Assembly (NCBI RefSeq): GCF_000002865.3
Contig: NW_001865041.1
Span: forward strand, 82,486-146,485
DNA: 64,000 bases
DNA from: Monosiga brevicollis MX1
Taxonomy: Eukaryota > Opisthokonta > Choanoflagellata > Craspedida > Salpingoecidae
Direction: 5' to 3'
Numbering within the stretch: the first letter of the stretch is position 1; each line of letters begins with the position of its first letter. Made by a program: the position numbers and the translations under genes. The notes beneath the pieces were generated by a model. It saw nothing but the letters and a program-made list of their open reading frames with translations. It made no database searches and was not told the origin of the DNA. Below are positions 34,301 through 44,893 of this stretch, one piece after another.

Positions 34301-36544
34301 ACGGGCGCCGGGTTGAGTCAACTGGCTCTGGCACCTGACCGCCTCTTATCGGTATGGGTTTTCTTTGATGACTTGGGACTGTGTTTTGCGGTAGCATCTC
34401 TGGTGTCCTGGATATGCTCTCGCTCTCGCCTCGATCCGCACTTGGCCAGTTCGTTGCTTGACCTTTTCTGGCAAGTAATAGGCTGCCTCAACAAACTTCT
34501 GTTGCTCATGATCGATTCTATGGGCGCCCACACCCTACGACTGGGGAATCCTGCAGATGACCACCTTGGCATCGTTGACTCGCCTTGGCCTGGGCGTCGC
34601 GGGCATGACTATTTCGTTGTTTCCTCTCTTGCGCTGTGGTGCTGCTGAGTACTTGCGACTGCCTGATACCTCCTTTCGCTGTACGTTTTCGACATTCTTG
34701 CTTTTCCACCGTGCGTGGCCAGCTTGATTGCCCAGATCAGCAGCCTCACCTCCTTTGCGACCTCTTGATTAGATATCTTGCTTGTTTCACAAGCACAGGT
34801 GTATGGTGCCCTTGCCCTCGCGCAGCTTGGAACCGCACTGTGCCTTGTCGTTGCTGAGCAGTTTTTCCCAGCTGCAGCTTTGGGCATCGGGGCGCTCTTG
34901 GCAGCCCGCTTGCATCGCAAGCTGACGTTTACAGTGTACCAAATGCCTTCCAATAACTTTCTACGTCGCGTTGCGCTTAATTGTTGGCGCGTTGTCGTAT
35001 ATGGACCAATTGGGCAAAAAGTGGCTCTGATGGGCCGTTGGTGTGCTCGCCATGTGGGTGCAGCCTGGCAGAGCTTTGTTTGGCCGCGTCTGGTCAAACC
35101 ACTGGTACAGGCCATGTGGGCAAGCCTGGTGCGCCTGAGCGAGGCGCTAGTACGAATCCTGACGCGGGCCTTGGCATGGTTTCGGCGCTCTCTCAAGTGG
35201 CTGCGCGTGATAGCTTTCACGGCCATTGGGATTGCATTCGCCACCATGACACTGCGTACCGCCTGGAATACGAACCTGGTGTGCGTTGCCTATGCCCTGG
35301 CCACATATGCGTGTGCAACCATTGCAGGCATCATGGTGGCCACCGCACGCAGGTCGCCAGCCTTGATGCGCGTGTTTGAACATCACTATGAACACCTAGA
35401 CCTTGGACTTCTAGACGTGACGCTCCGAATCTGGCATCTTGTCTTGCGCTGGTTGGCTTCTTTCGTGACCCGAGCTTACAATGGGCTGCGTCGACTTGTG
35501 CAATGGGATAACCTGGTGGCCATTCTGACCCAAGCGTCGCACCTGACGTTGCGAGTTGTGCGACCCGCTTTGAGCACTATAACTGCTATGATCATGCGCA
35601 TCTGGCATTCGCCGCTGCTGCCCCTAATGGCCAGTATCCTGCTTATTTACGGCATCTACTTGCATCACGAAGGCAAGTTTGACGCTCCGCTTGCAACCTC
35701 CTATCACATGATGGGATTGCTTGGTGCTCGCGTCAATGCAGCAGCCATTTGGTGCAGCACCAGTGTGAGCACCGTAATGTGGGTGGTCTGGGGTGGCGTA
35801 CAAGCGGTGGTGGGCGCCGTCAACCGATTCATCCTCGACCTTAGTCATTTGGACTTTTACGTGTCTCCCACCTTTGCCATGTCCTTTTACGTGGTCAACG
35901 TTCTACTCGGTCGCTTTCAGCTGCATCGCATCCTTCCTTTCAAGACCATTCTCGTACCGGCCCTAATCCTGGGCTCCGGGCTCTGGCTAACGCCTCGCCA
36001 CATCTGGATCTACTTTGTCGTCGCCATATTCTGGGCTGGTATCTCTGCTGGTGTGTGGCTTGCCGAAGCGGAGCGTCGTCGGCGTGCTGGCGAGCGGCTA
36101 CAGCGCATGCAGCGCATGCAAACGACGCGGCGCGGCGCCGAAATTGTGGAGATGATTGCTTCCCAAAAACCAGATCAGGTGTACGAAGCTGACATGTGCA
36201 TCATCTGCTTTGCCGAGTTTGATGACGCGAGCTCTGGTACGTGCGATGCGAAGTAACCGCTCACTGTTCCAACCCCCCGCTTTGTGTTTCATTTTGGGTT
36301 TCATTTGAACTCTCTTTTGTTTCGTGTTATCATTTTGCTGGGCTGTCTTCTTTCCCTCATCCACTGGCCTATGAACCAACGTATGCGATCATGACTTACA
36401 GAGCTTAAAGCCGTGCTGCCTTGTGGCCACCAAACCTTCCATCGGAGCTGCTTGGCTGAGTGGCTGGATGCCTGTGGTCATGACAAACGCTGCCCGGTTT
36501 GCCGTGAGCCAGTCGAAACCAGCTTGCTGCACTACGCCTTTTAG
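31347..36544 (+). CDS. multi-pass membrane RING-H2 E3 ubiquitin ligase
   Basis: Predicted 1,379-residue membrane ubiquitin ligase. Exons: 31347-31515, 31650-33006, 33060-33273, 33338-33478, 33604-33690, 33847-33897, 34064-34474, 34557-34680, 34794-36236, 36402-36544; all phases agree. The first two junctions and the 53-base intron 33007-33059 are less certain. The N-terminus is Trp/Arg-rich (MAFWWDFVWRERSQ) with a possible first membrane segment. A soluble segment around residues 170-255 (AILTITDRRFSIAP … YLVLVTRRADIVIKLAS) has PH/PTB-like alternation. Many hydrophobic segments follow, with a basic amphipathic region near 34930-35500. The C-terminus is a complete RING-H2: CIICFAEF, LPCGHQTFHRSC, RCPVC, giving C-x2-C…C-x-H-x3-H-x2-C…C-x2-C. 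Location (ER, Golgi or plasma membrane) and substrates cannot be read. It is convergent with PRMT5. Confidence 0.8.
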
Positions 36545-36807
36545 CTGTGCGCGTGAAGTCCTCTCGAGATGGTGCAGGCACTCGTTTTGTCCTCTCTCAA
36601 GCGCCACCTCTCGCCCCTTCATCTCCCCGACCTCGGCCCGGCCACCATACATTTGCGTAATGAACAATAATTTGGCTTAAAACTGGATTTTGTTTTGTTC
36701 TCTGCGAGATCAAATTCCAACTGACATGCAACAACGCGTAGTGTGCGCGCTGGATCTTGATCCATCACTCAAAAATGAAAAACTGGGGCAGTTGTCAAGC
36801 ACCCATC
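36545..36807. other. gap between convergent genes
   Basis: 263 bases between the RING stop and the PRMT5 stop. 3' UTRs of both; no coding signal. Confidence 0.5.
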
Positions 36808-39800
36808 TCAGAGACCAACAAAATAATGCTCGCCGCCCAGATTGTGAATATCGGACACCTGTGGGCTGGTGATGCACCATTCGTACCACACCTGATCGAG
36901 CACGCGAGCAAATGTGTTGTGAGTTGATCAACGGCAATCAACGGCATGCCGACCCATTGAACCCGAAACACACAGCCATGAACAGACACGCCATCGATCG
37001 TTGATACCTTGTGTTGGTCTGCTTTGCGCCAAACGTGGGCCTTGACCGTCTCGCCTTGCCGCAGATACACAGGGTTCTAAGCGAGCCGTACACATGCACA
37101 CATGAATGTCAGTTCAAGCTCTGCCAGGTACACCAGATGACACTTGACGTGGCCTTGGAAGGCCCCCATGCCATGCCTTTGCATCACTATCGACGTATCC
37201 ATGATGATAATTTTTTTACCTTGAGAGGAATGAACATGGGGAACCAGCTGAACATGTCCGGGGTGTGCGTTTCTGGGTGAATGCCTACGCGGACAACACA
37301 AAGCACCGACCGCAGAACGCAAAGGCAAACGCAAACGCGTGACATGAATGAAGATCTGACCACCCCCTGTCGTGGTCGCGGGTTGAACGCACTGATATAC
37401 ACGTCGCCATAAAGCTTGCTGTCAAAGTAGCCAGCAAAGCCATGCATCAGGCCTGAATGAGAGGCTTTGAAGGCAACTGTCATGTAGCGCTGATTGTCTG
37501 GGCCATCTGGGTTGCTGCACTCGGGATTGGGATGCGAAAACTTGAACAGGGGCTTAATCTCGGGAGCCAGCAAAACGTGATTGTGCAGCAGCACAACATA
37601 CTAAACGGTAATTTTGAAGAAAAAAATCCAGGGCGGGGTCAAAGGAATCAAACGAAAGAAAATGAACTCGTAGCAAGATGCACACAATGGCGGGAGAGCT
37701 ATCAACCATGGCATACCGGCGTTTCGAGGGCCTTGGGCAAGGTATGGCCGCTCAAGTCAGTGTGTACGCGGTGGGCGGCCACCGGCACCAGGTATGAGGT
37801 GTACTCCTCAGGAATGCTAATTCCATCTGGCTTCAGAAAGCGCTGGGCACCATCAAGACATTCAGGTGACAGCTCATTGTCACCCCAGGATCCCAACAGC
37901 TCGGACACCAAGATGTCTGCCTATTGTCAATCCAAAAGAAGAAGATATGAGGCACAGAAGAGGGTCAATGGAGCTGGAGAAAGGCCATCCAAGCGTAGGG
38001 AGCTGCTGGCCACTTAACCACGAAACCAGAGTGCAATTATCTCACCTGTTCGGGTGCTTGCCAACGACGCATGTCTTGGCTGACCACGGTCACGCGATCA
38101 GCCCACTCGGTGCGTTTGCGGTGTTTCAACCTGACAAGTAAGGCGGAAATGCTTAAAAATGAACAAAGGCAAGCCGGCCAGTTCAACACTGCCTTGATTG
38201 GGCATGACAAATGACACGTACGTGATGACGGCATTGGGGTTCTTTTCGACGGCATACACGCGGACTTGGCGGCCCACCTCGGCAGCGGCATCGAGAGTGC
38301 GTTGCACCAGAGGCCCACGACCAGCACCGACCACCATGACAACGGCCGTTGTGTTCTCTAAGCGGGCCGTGTCACACCAACCCGGAAAACAAAAAAAAAA
38401 GGGGGGCGGGGGCATGTTAATCGGAAATGTTGATTGCAGCTGGCGGCATCGCCTGCTTTGACCTTGAAAGCTTACCGGCCTCGCTCTCTGGGATGCGATC
38501 CAACAGTGCTTTTTCGACAGCCTGCAAGCCAGCATACCTTGGTTAATAGACAAACAGCAACACCCCATGGACAGGCTTCCGCAGCTTTCCTCATCGTCGA
38601 AGGCATGCGAAATTGTAGGAACGTGGAACAGACCTTTTGATACTGCACATATTTGATTGGATCCTTCTCAAAGGTCTCGTAGGTTTGCGACTCAAGGTTG
38701 TCCATCAGGGGCTAAAAGGTGGGTCATTGTGGCAAAAGAGTGGTTGTGCAATAGTACATGAGATGAAGCAAGCAAGTGAAGAGCTCAAAAAGACACCTTT
38801 GACCCTCCCAAAACGGGGTCAACAAGGATATCCCAGTGCACGCACTTGAAGTGGAATCTCAATGTAATCTTCGTAGCCTTTGGTGAAGGATTGGTACGTG
38901 GAAGGCGGCGCACGTTTGGAGAACAGGAAGTGCAAGTAGCGGAGGTAAATGTTGTGTGTTTGACCTTCGGCGGCATCACCGACCACGACCACTTGAGGGT
39001 TCAACTAAAGGAATGAAGACAACATGTGAGACACCCAAAGGCAAGACACCGACAGGAATTTGTTGCGTTTAAGATTAGAGTGAGGATCGGAGAGATGGGG
39101 GCTCGCTCGCGGGCCTTGTCGCGCCAACAACGTACTCGCATGAAACGGAGGAAGAGTGCCTGATGTGCCTTGGACAAAACCGGGTTGCCCTTGGAGTTGG
39201 TGAGGAAGATGGAGGTGGGAACGATCAGGGCCTTGATGGGCTCGGCCTCCCACTGAAGCAAGCCATTTTCATCGCAAATATCTGATGTTAGCTCCAACGC
39301 TATTGTTCGAGCGAGTCCGCATGGTTTTGTGAGCTCCAGCAGAACGATCGGGGATACTGCATCCTGGATTGCAGGATGTAGTTGGGCTTACCGACGTTGA
39401 AACGGAGGCAGGGCGCCAAAAGACGACGAAGCTGATTCCACCACTCCCAGCTGCTGTACAGAGGACGATCTGCGTCGCTGCGAGCGAGCAGCAACCGTTG
39501 CTGCCGTGACAGTGATCAGCAATGTTGAACGAAAAAGCAAAATGAGGAGAAGGGCTGGGGAATGCGGCATGGACACACAGCACACGTAGGACGCGTACCT
39601 GTTCGTCGGGTTGGCTGTTAATCAACTCGCGAGCCACGAGAGGGGCACGGACCCAAAACTGGGTCATACGCGAGGAGGACACAAAGGGAGCGATGGTGTT
39701 GGCAAGGCGCACGACATCGGGCGAAGCCAGGGGCAGCATGATGCATGGCACACCCAGGTGGATGGCCCAGCGAAGCTCACGCTGGAGGGCCTAAGAGTTC

Positions 39801-40434
39801 GGCCGGGCATTGCCACGTCTGAGAGACACGGCTTTGGCACAGCGGCGGATGCTGCGAGCCATGGTGGTTAGCGTGGACCTTGCCCATACCTCGGAGGACA
39901 GGCGCTGGAGGTACGGATCTTTACTGTCCACGTTGATCCAGTCTGAGATGGCGGCCACGATGAAACGTGACCACTCTGATATTTAACCGTGCGTGCAGAG
40001 GAGGTTGCAGGGTAGCATGTGATGGTGAGAGGTTGTCATTGATGGTGATGGTCACAGCAGCCAAGGACATGGTAGTCAGCGAGCTGGTGCCCCTACCAGC
40101 ATGTGAGAGGATGGTGTCGGACTGAGCAAAGCTCTCGTCAACGGCGTTGAGGCCGGCAGCCAGATCGCCCTGGTATTTGCTCGGTGCAATTGGGTCAACG
40201 ATTGGCGTGCACACAAAGTCAAACCTAGCGGTGTGAATGTGACGGTGATGCCGAATCCGCAAACGCTGGTGAGTGTGAAGGGCAGCGATAGGATGATGTG
40301 GTCTCAAACCAAACGGTATCCATCACAGGCAGGCATTCTCACCCCTCCTCTTGTCCGACGTGCAATGCGTCGGGGAGGCTGCTGACGCTATCAAAGCCGC
40401 GACCCACGGAGAGACTTGCGTCGTTGGACGCCAT
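36808..40434 (-). CDS. PRMT5: protein arginine methyltransferase 5
   Basis: Type II arginine methyltransferase making symmetric dimethylarginine on histones and Sm proteins. Sixteen minus-strand exons: 40343-40434, 40097-40224, 39890-39975, 39599-39790, 39392-39500, 39136-39299, 38846-39004, 38634-38711, 38476-38521, 38222-38357, 38046-38130, 37717-37920, 37393-37600, 37220-37284, 37008-37076, 36808-36891. The 634 residues are close to human length (637). Seen: TIM-barrel part [47 protein letters not shown], including the Phe that fixes symmetric product specificity; SAM motif [18 protein letters not shown]; double-E loop [15 protein letters not shown]; barrel [17 protein letters not shown]-terminus [10 protein letters not shown]…FVGL. 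Every splice site is GT-AG and in phase. Catalytically complete. Confidence 0.97.
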
Positions 40435-43048
40435 GGTGAAGGTTCAGTAGGCTTGGGTGTGGGTGTTGTTGCTGCACCTGCAGGTGTCACAGCGCGAGCA
40501 TCCGGATCCAGGCACGCTAGCCCATCCGCACAACCGCCGGCGCGTGAGCTCGCACGTCGTTAATCAATCGACCGACTCGTGTGTCCTGCAGCGACCGACG
40601 TAGCAGCGCGGGACGCACGCGGTCACTTACTTTGTGTGTGAAAGTGTAACCACGGTGTGACTTTGCACGCTGATGGTGCTTTCACTGAATTTTGGGCGAA
40701 TTTTAGGGTAATTTTGTGCTATTTTTTTGTGTTTTATTGGTTATTCTCAATGTTTCTTGTTGGTGACCCTGTGGCTGTCACTTTGCCAGTGGAATTTGGC
40801 TTGAAGCTCGCCCATGCGCCAGTGGGGGCGAGTATCGCAGGTCTCGCATCTACAGCTGTTTCTCACAGTCCCTCGCACTGATACAAGCCGATTCTTATCA
40901 CTTCGTCCCTGCTCGCTCGTTGTGTACGGTGCTGACATTTGACTTTGTGCCTGCATACGACAAGAAGTCGCTTTGATCCGCAGCACTTGTTACTGCAATG
41001 GCCCGTCTAAGATGTGCTCGGGGGTTCGCATGGACACCCGTCCGAGTAGACGTGTGCATCGCGCATTGCAAAAACCGTGGTATGCATCAATCTGCTGCTT
41101 TCATCCGGCATTCGTCTCGAAGCCCCCCAGACGAGCTCGATACAACGATAGTGCGAGAAGCTAGATACAAAGATACAATGGCAGTGGGTCATAGGAAGCG
41201 AGCGCGCTACTGAACGCGGAAAGGGGGGGGGGAGGATAAGGTTGTGCCAACGACACGGGATCAGAACAATACCATGGTCTGCGGTCGGCATGATGGACTG
41301 ATAGCGCCAAATCCGTGCTCCCACGCATTCGAACACCCAGTCTCACAAACCCCTCTCCAAACGCTTTCTGCGCTTCCTCACGTCCCAAAACTGACCTCCA
41401 CACACGATGTGGAGCCTGACACGGACGGATCGTGGACCAGCACTGGGAGGATGATGTGGAAACGAAGGCGTTGTTATCTTTGGAAGTGGACTTTGAGTTT
41501 GTCTGCAAACTGAGCTCTTTACCAAGTAATACAGGATGAACTTTGCCGTACGATGGAGCATTGGATCAGGCTTTCACAAACCACCCTGTTGACTTGTTCC
41601 GGTGGGCAAGGAACACCAACCGATCGATTCAAGCAACGGTTGCCGATGCTCAGAAACGACACATCGTGGGTGTCGTTCGTCTAGGCAATGTGCTCTCGGT
41701 GCCCAGAGTGGCGTTCCTGTTCCATATCACCGTCGTGGCAGCGTATTATCGCATTGCCGCATCTTGGCGGCCGAGGGTGCTGTGGGCTCTGACACTTCCT
41801 TTGTTCCCGGCATGGTTGGTAACTGGTACGCTTTCAAAGGATGGGACGAGGGGTGACACTCACCATCACATGCGTCCTGATTCCGTAGAAAGAGAGAGCT
41901 CGATCTGCATCGCGCGCGGATGGGCAGCGGTCACGGGGAGGTGGTGCCTGCATTAGACACTTCTCTGCAAGCCCATCAGGTTCGTGACTGCTGAAGCGGG
42001 CCGTTGTCATTGGCAGTCAAGCTAAATGTTCTGAAATATGGTCACCCGTCAAGGAACATTTCTGTACCATACATGTAATCCCAATCCCCATTTGCAGCTC
42101 GACGAGGCTCTTGCGGCGATGGGACGGGTGGACGACTCAATTCCGTTGCTTTTCTAAATGCCCTGCTGTCCCACCTCGCTAAAACACCAAAACGCCAGAT
42201 CAGATGTTGACAAAATGGCTGCGAAGCTTTTTGGGTGATGTCGGGAGCACAGTTCTGCTTGCCCATGCCCAGAGGTGTGAGCCTCTGATATCGCCCTCCG
42301 GTGCTTGACGTGTCCGTTCCAACGACCAGCCGGCGGCTTGATCTACCTCAACCGCCCAATGGAGTGATGCGCAGTCAGATGGGGACGGGATGGCAAATTA
42401 AAAAAAACAACTCAACCCCAAACCGCACATCCCTCAATCCCAAAGTGTACACATCATCACACTGTAATCTGCAACAATGGGAACTCCTGACATAAACGCG
42501 ACCAAAATGGTTGTACTCGCACCAAAAGCTGATCCGTGCAGTGGTCGTAGCATGGGATTTTCGGCTTTTGGTCCTCAACGCTACTACGTACTGGCACCAG
42601 TTATCTGAAACAATTGAAACTTCGAGCCACATGTCGGTTGAGCCTAGCCTACAAGATGGCATGGCCTTTTGACATGCACACACCGAACACGCGTTACCCC
42701 AGAAAATCCCACTCGGTTCTGCACACGCGCTCCTTTCCTGTGGCCTAGCGCGCTGCTGCTCCTGACACACAACAGCCGCCACGTTCTTTGTCTGTGTGCT
42801 GCAACTGATCTGTGCCCTTCGTCTTCTCTCCACATCTCGCTTCTTGCTTATGGAACAGCAGTGCACAGCGGGCACAGCTTCCCACAGCTTCCCACGTTGG
42901 GGGAGCAGCGTGCTCAAGGTCCACCCCCACCACCACCCACCTTGAGCACGAGCTCTTGACTGATACACGATCGCACTGCTTCAACCGTTTTTCCGAGATC
43001 GCCTTGTTGGAGGGCTTTCATTTTTCATCGCAAGCAAGATCGAAGAAG
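40435..43048. other. 2.6-kb gap without a confident gene
   Basis: The longest stretch with no supported gene. It holds the PRMT5 upstream region and that of the secreted-protein gene. A plus-strand stretch around 41540-41860 stays open in two frames, with a hydrophobic reading in one (LWALTLPLFPAWLV) and SFVPGMVGNWYAFKGWDEG in the other; neither has a good start or splice context. A G9 run lies at about 41224-41232. Could hold a non-coding RNA or a fast-evolving short gene. Confidence 0.4.
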
Positions 43049-44590
43049 ATGGCTGCTTCGTGCCGTACTGTTGCAGCGCTGCTGTGCCTGGCCACTGCTG
43101 CCCTGGCCAAGATCGAGATGTCCGAGTTGGGCGGCCGCATGGACGTCAAGCTGTACGTCGACGGGAACAAGGCCATCTGGATTGACATGAACGCCTCGGC
43201 CTTTGGTGCCCTGCAGCCCGGCGCCCCCACCGACGAGTGGGATGAGACCTGGGCCGTCCCCGAGAACAACGATGTGCCTTACAACCACGTCTTTGCCGCT
43301 TACAACCCTGCTGGTCACCCTGGTCAGTGATTTCCCAATCCATCAAATCGTCCACTGCCCTCTCCTGCCCTCCTCCTCCTCCACCCGAACATCGTATCTT
43401 TCAGTCCACCCTTTCTGGTTCTCATCGTCATTCCCTTGATCCTGTTTCGCCATCATGGGAATCTGCACAGGCTATGACGGCTTTGGCCACGGCTATGGCA
43501 CCCCCCACATGGACATTCACTTCTTCTCCATCTCGGAGGAGGATCGCAATTCTCTGGCACAGTGCTCCTCATTTCCCCCCTGCCCCGTGGACAACGTGAG
43601 CGCTGCCATCTTTGACTACCCCTCCAGCCGCGTCCTGTCGGATGATTTCATCTTGGACTCGACCTTTGGTGGTCACGCCGTCCCGCGCCACGGCATGCAC
43701 TGGCTGCCCAAGTCGGATTATGATGTCTTCACTCCTCGTGATATTGATGACTCGTGGCCTGCCACGCCCCCGCGCTGGCTGTCCTGCCTTACCCAAGCTT
43801 CTGGTGGCTCAGATGAGGGCTGCCGCCTTGGCCTTTGGTAGGTGCCAGCCCCATACGCCCATTCGGCAACATTCCTTGCATCCACTCTTGCTGCTGCAGG
43901 TACTACTACGTGTGCAGGCCCTTCTGACTCCACTCCCCCACGTCGATCTGGCTGTATAGGTATCCCGGTATCAGCCCCATCCTGATCACCCTCGATGGCA
44001 AGACTGTTGCGCATGAGATCATGGTCTCGGTTGACTTCTTCAAGCGCCTGCGCGATGGCCAGATCTCCAACCCATACATCCAAACCTTTCCCCAGGTCGC
44101 CGAGGGCTTGACGGACATGAACCCCCCGATGTACCCGACCAACATGTGGGCCGTGTACGACGAGGCAACCGACCGCCTGCGCTTTGGCATGGACCTGCAA
44201 CGCTACAAGCTCTTCGATTGCCCCTGCGATTGTGCTTCGTGCGACGAGGAGATGCAGTGCACCAGCTGCGTCCTGGACACCCACGGCGTCAAGGATGGCA
44301 AGTGCCAACGATGCCCTCACAAGATTGACGGCTATTGCATGCCCAACAGCTACTGCATGAGCGCCGAGGGAGCGCTGAATGGGTTTTGCAAGACCGATTC
44401 GACTTTCGAAGCCTGTGAGATGGATGCCTTCTTTAAGCCTGTGGCCTGCCCTCTCGATCTGGGTTGTGGCGTCATGCCCGAGTGCACTGAATGCCGCTTT
44501 TACCGCGGTGATGCGCAGTGCTCGGCTTGCGATGGTAGCTGGATCGTGAATGAGAATGCCACGGCGTGTGTTGCTGATGTGGGCAGCTAA
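43049..44590 (+). CDS. secreted protein, unknown function, Cys-rich C-terminus
   Basis: 423-residue predicted secreted protein. Exons: 43049-43322, 43471-43837, 43960-44590, in phase. Signal peptide MAASCRTVAALLCLATAALA. The middle part has an aromatic/His-rich stretch, GYGTPHMDIHFFSISEEDR, next to VPYNHVFAAYNPAGHPG, and later GGHAVPRHGMHWLPKSD. The clustered His and Asp suggest a metal site, and the PHxDxHF pattern resembles a bacterial/fungal extracellular domain of unknown function (TTHB210-like), which I cannot confirm. The C-terminal third is Cys-rich with furin- or laminin-EGF-like spacing (CPCDCASCDEEMQCTSC, CTECRFYRGDAQCSAC). No membrane anchor. Two acceptors can pair with the second donor (see findings). 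It ends 303 bases from the convergent RECQL5 stop. Confidence 0.8.
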
Positions 44591-44893
44591 ATAACCCCGT
44601 TTTCGATTTTGTTCTTTTTATGTCTTCCATGTAGCTTTGAGTTATGTCTAGCAATCGAAATCTTGAACAAACAAAGCGTGATACTCCTCCTGACATGCAT
44701 CCTATCTGTAAACACCGGCAAGCCAAACACGCGAGCAAAAGTGGAGAAGACGCAAAACTTTTGTGTAATGTCTGTGGCTTGTCTGTGCAGGGCTCGATTC
44801 TCGTCATCGTAATCCATGCCCACTTATCCTAAACTATCTTGAGCACAACCCGATGGGTCAAGAGATAACGTGAATGACAGTGTGCTTGAGATG
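44591..44893. other. gap between convergent genes
   Basis: 303 bases between stop codons of the secreted-protein gene and RECQL5. No coding signal. Confidence 0.5.

Noticed and set aside
40657-40881. Plus-strand frame with a hydrophobic stretch (VILCYFFVFYWLFSMFLVG)
   Set aside because: T-rich sequence gives Phe/Leu in this frame by composition; no splice partners, family match or downstream continuation.
41543-41956. Possible membrane protein of about 137 residues
   Set aside because: No ATG start in good context, two competing frames look equally open and I recognise no family. Listed only as part of the gene-poor gap.
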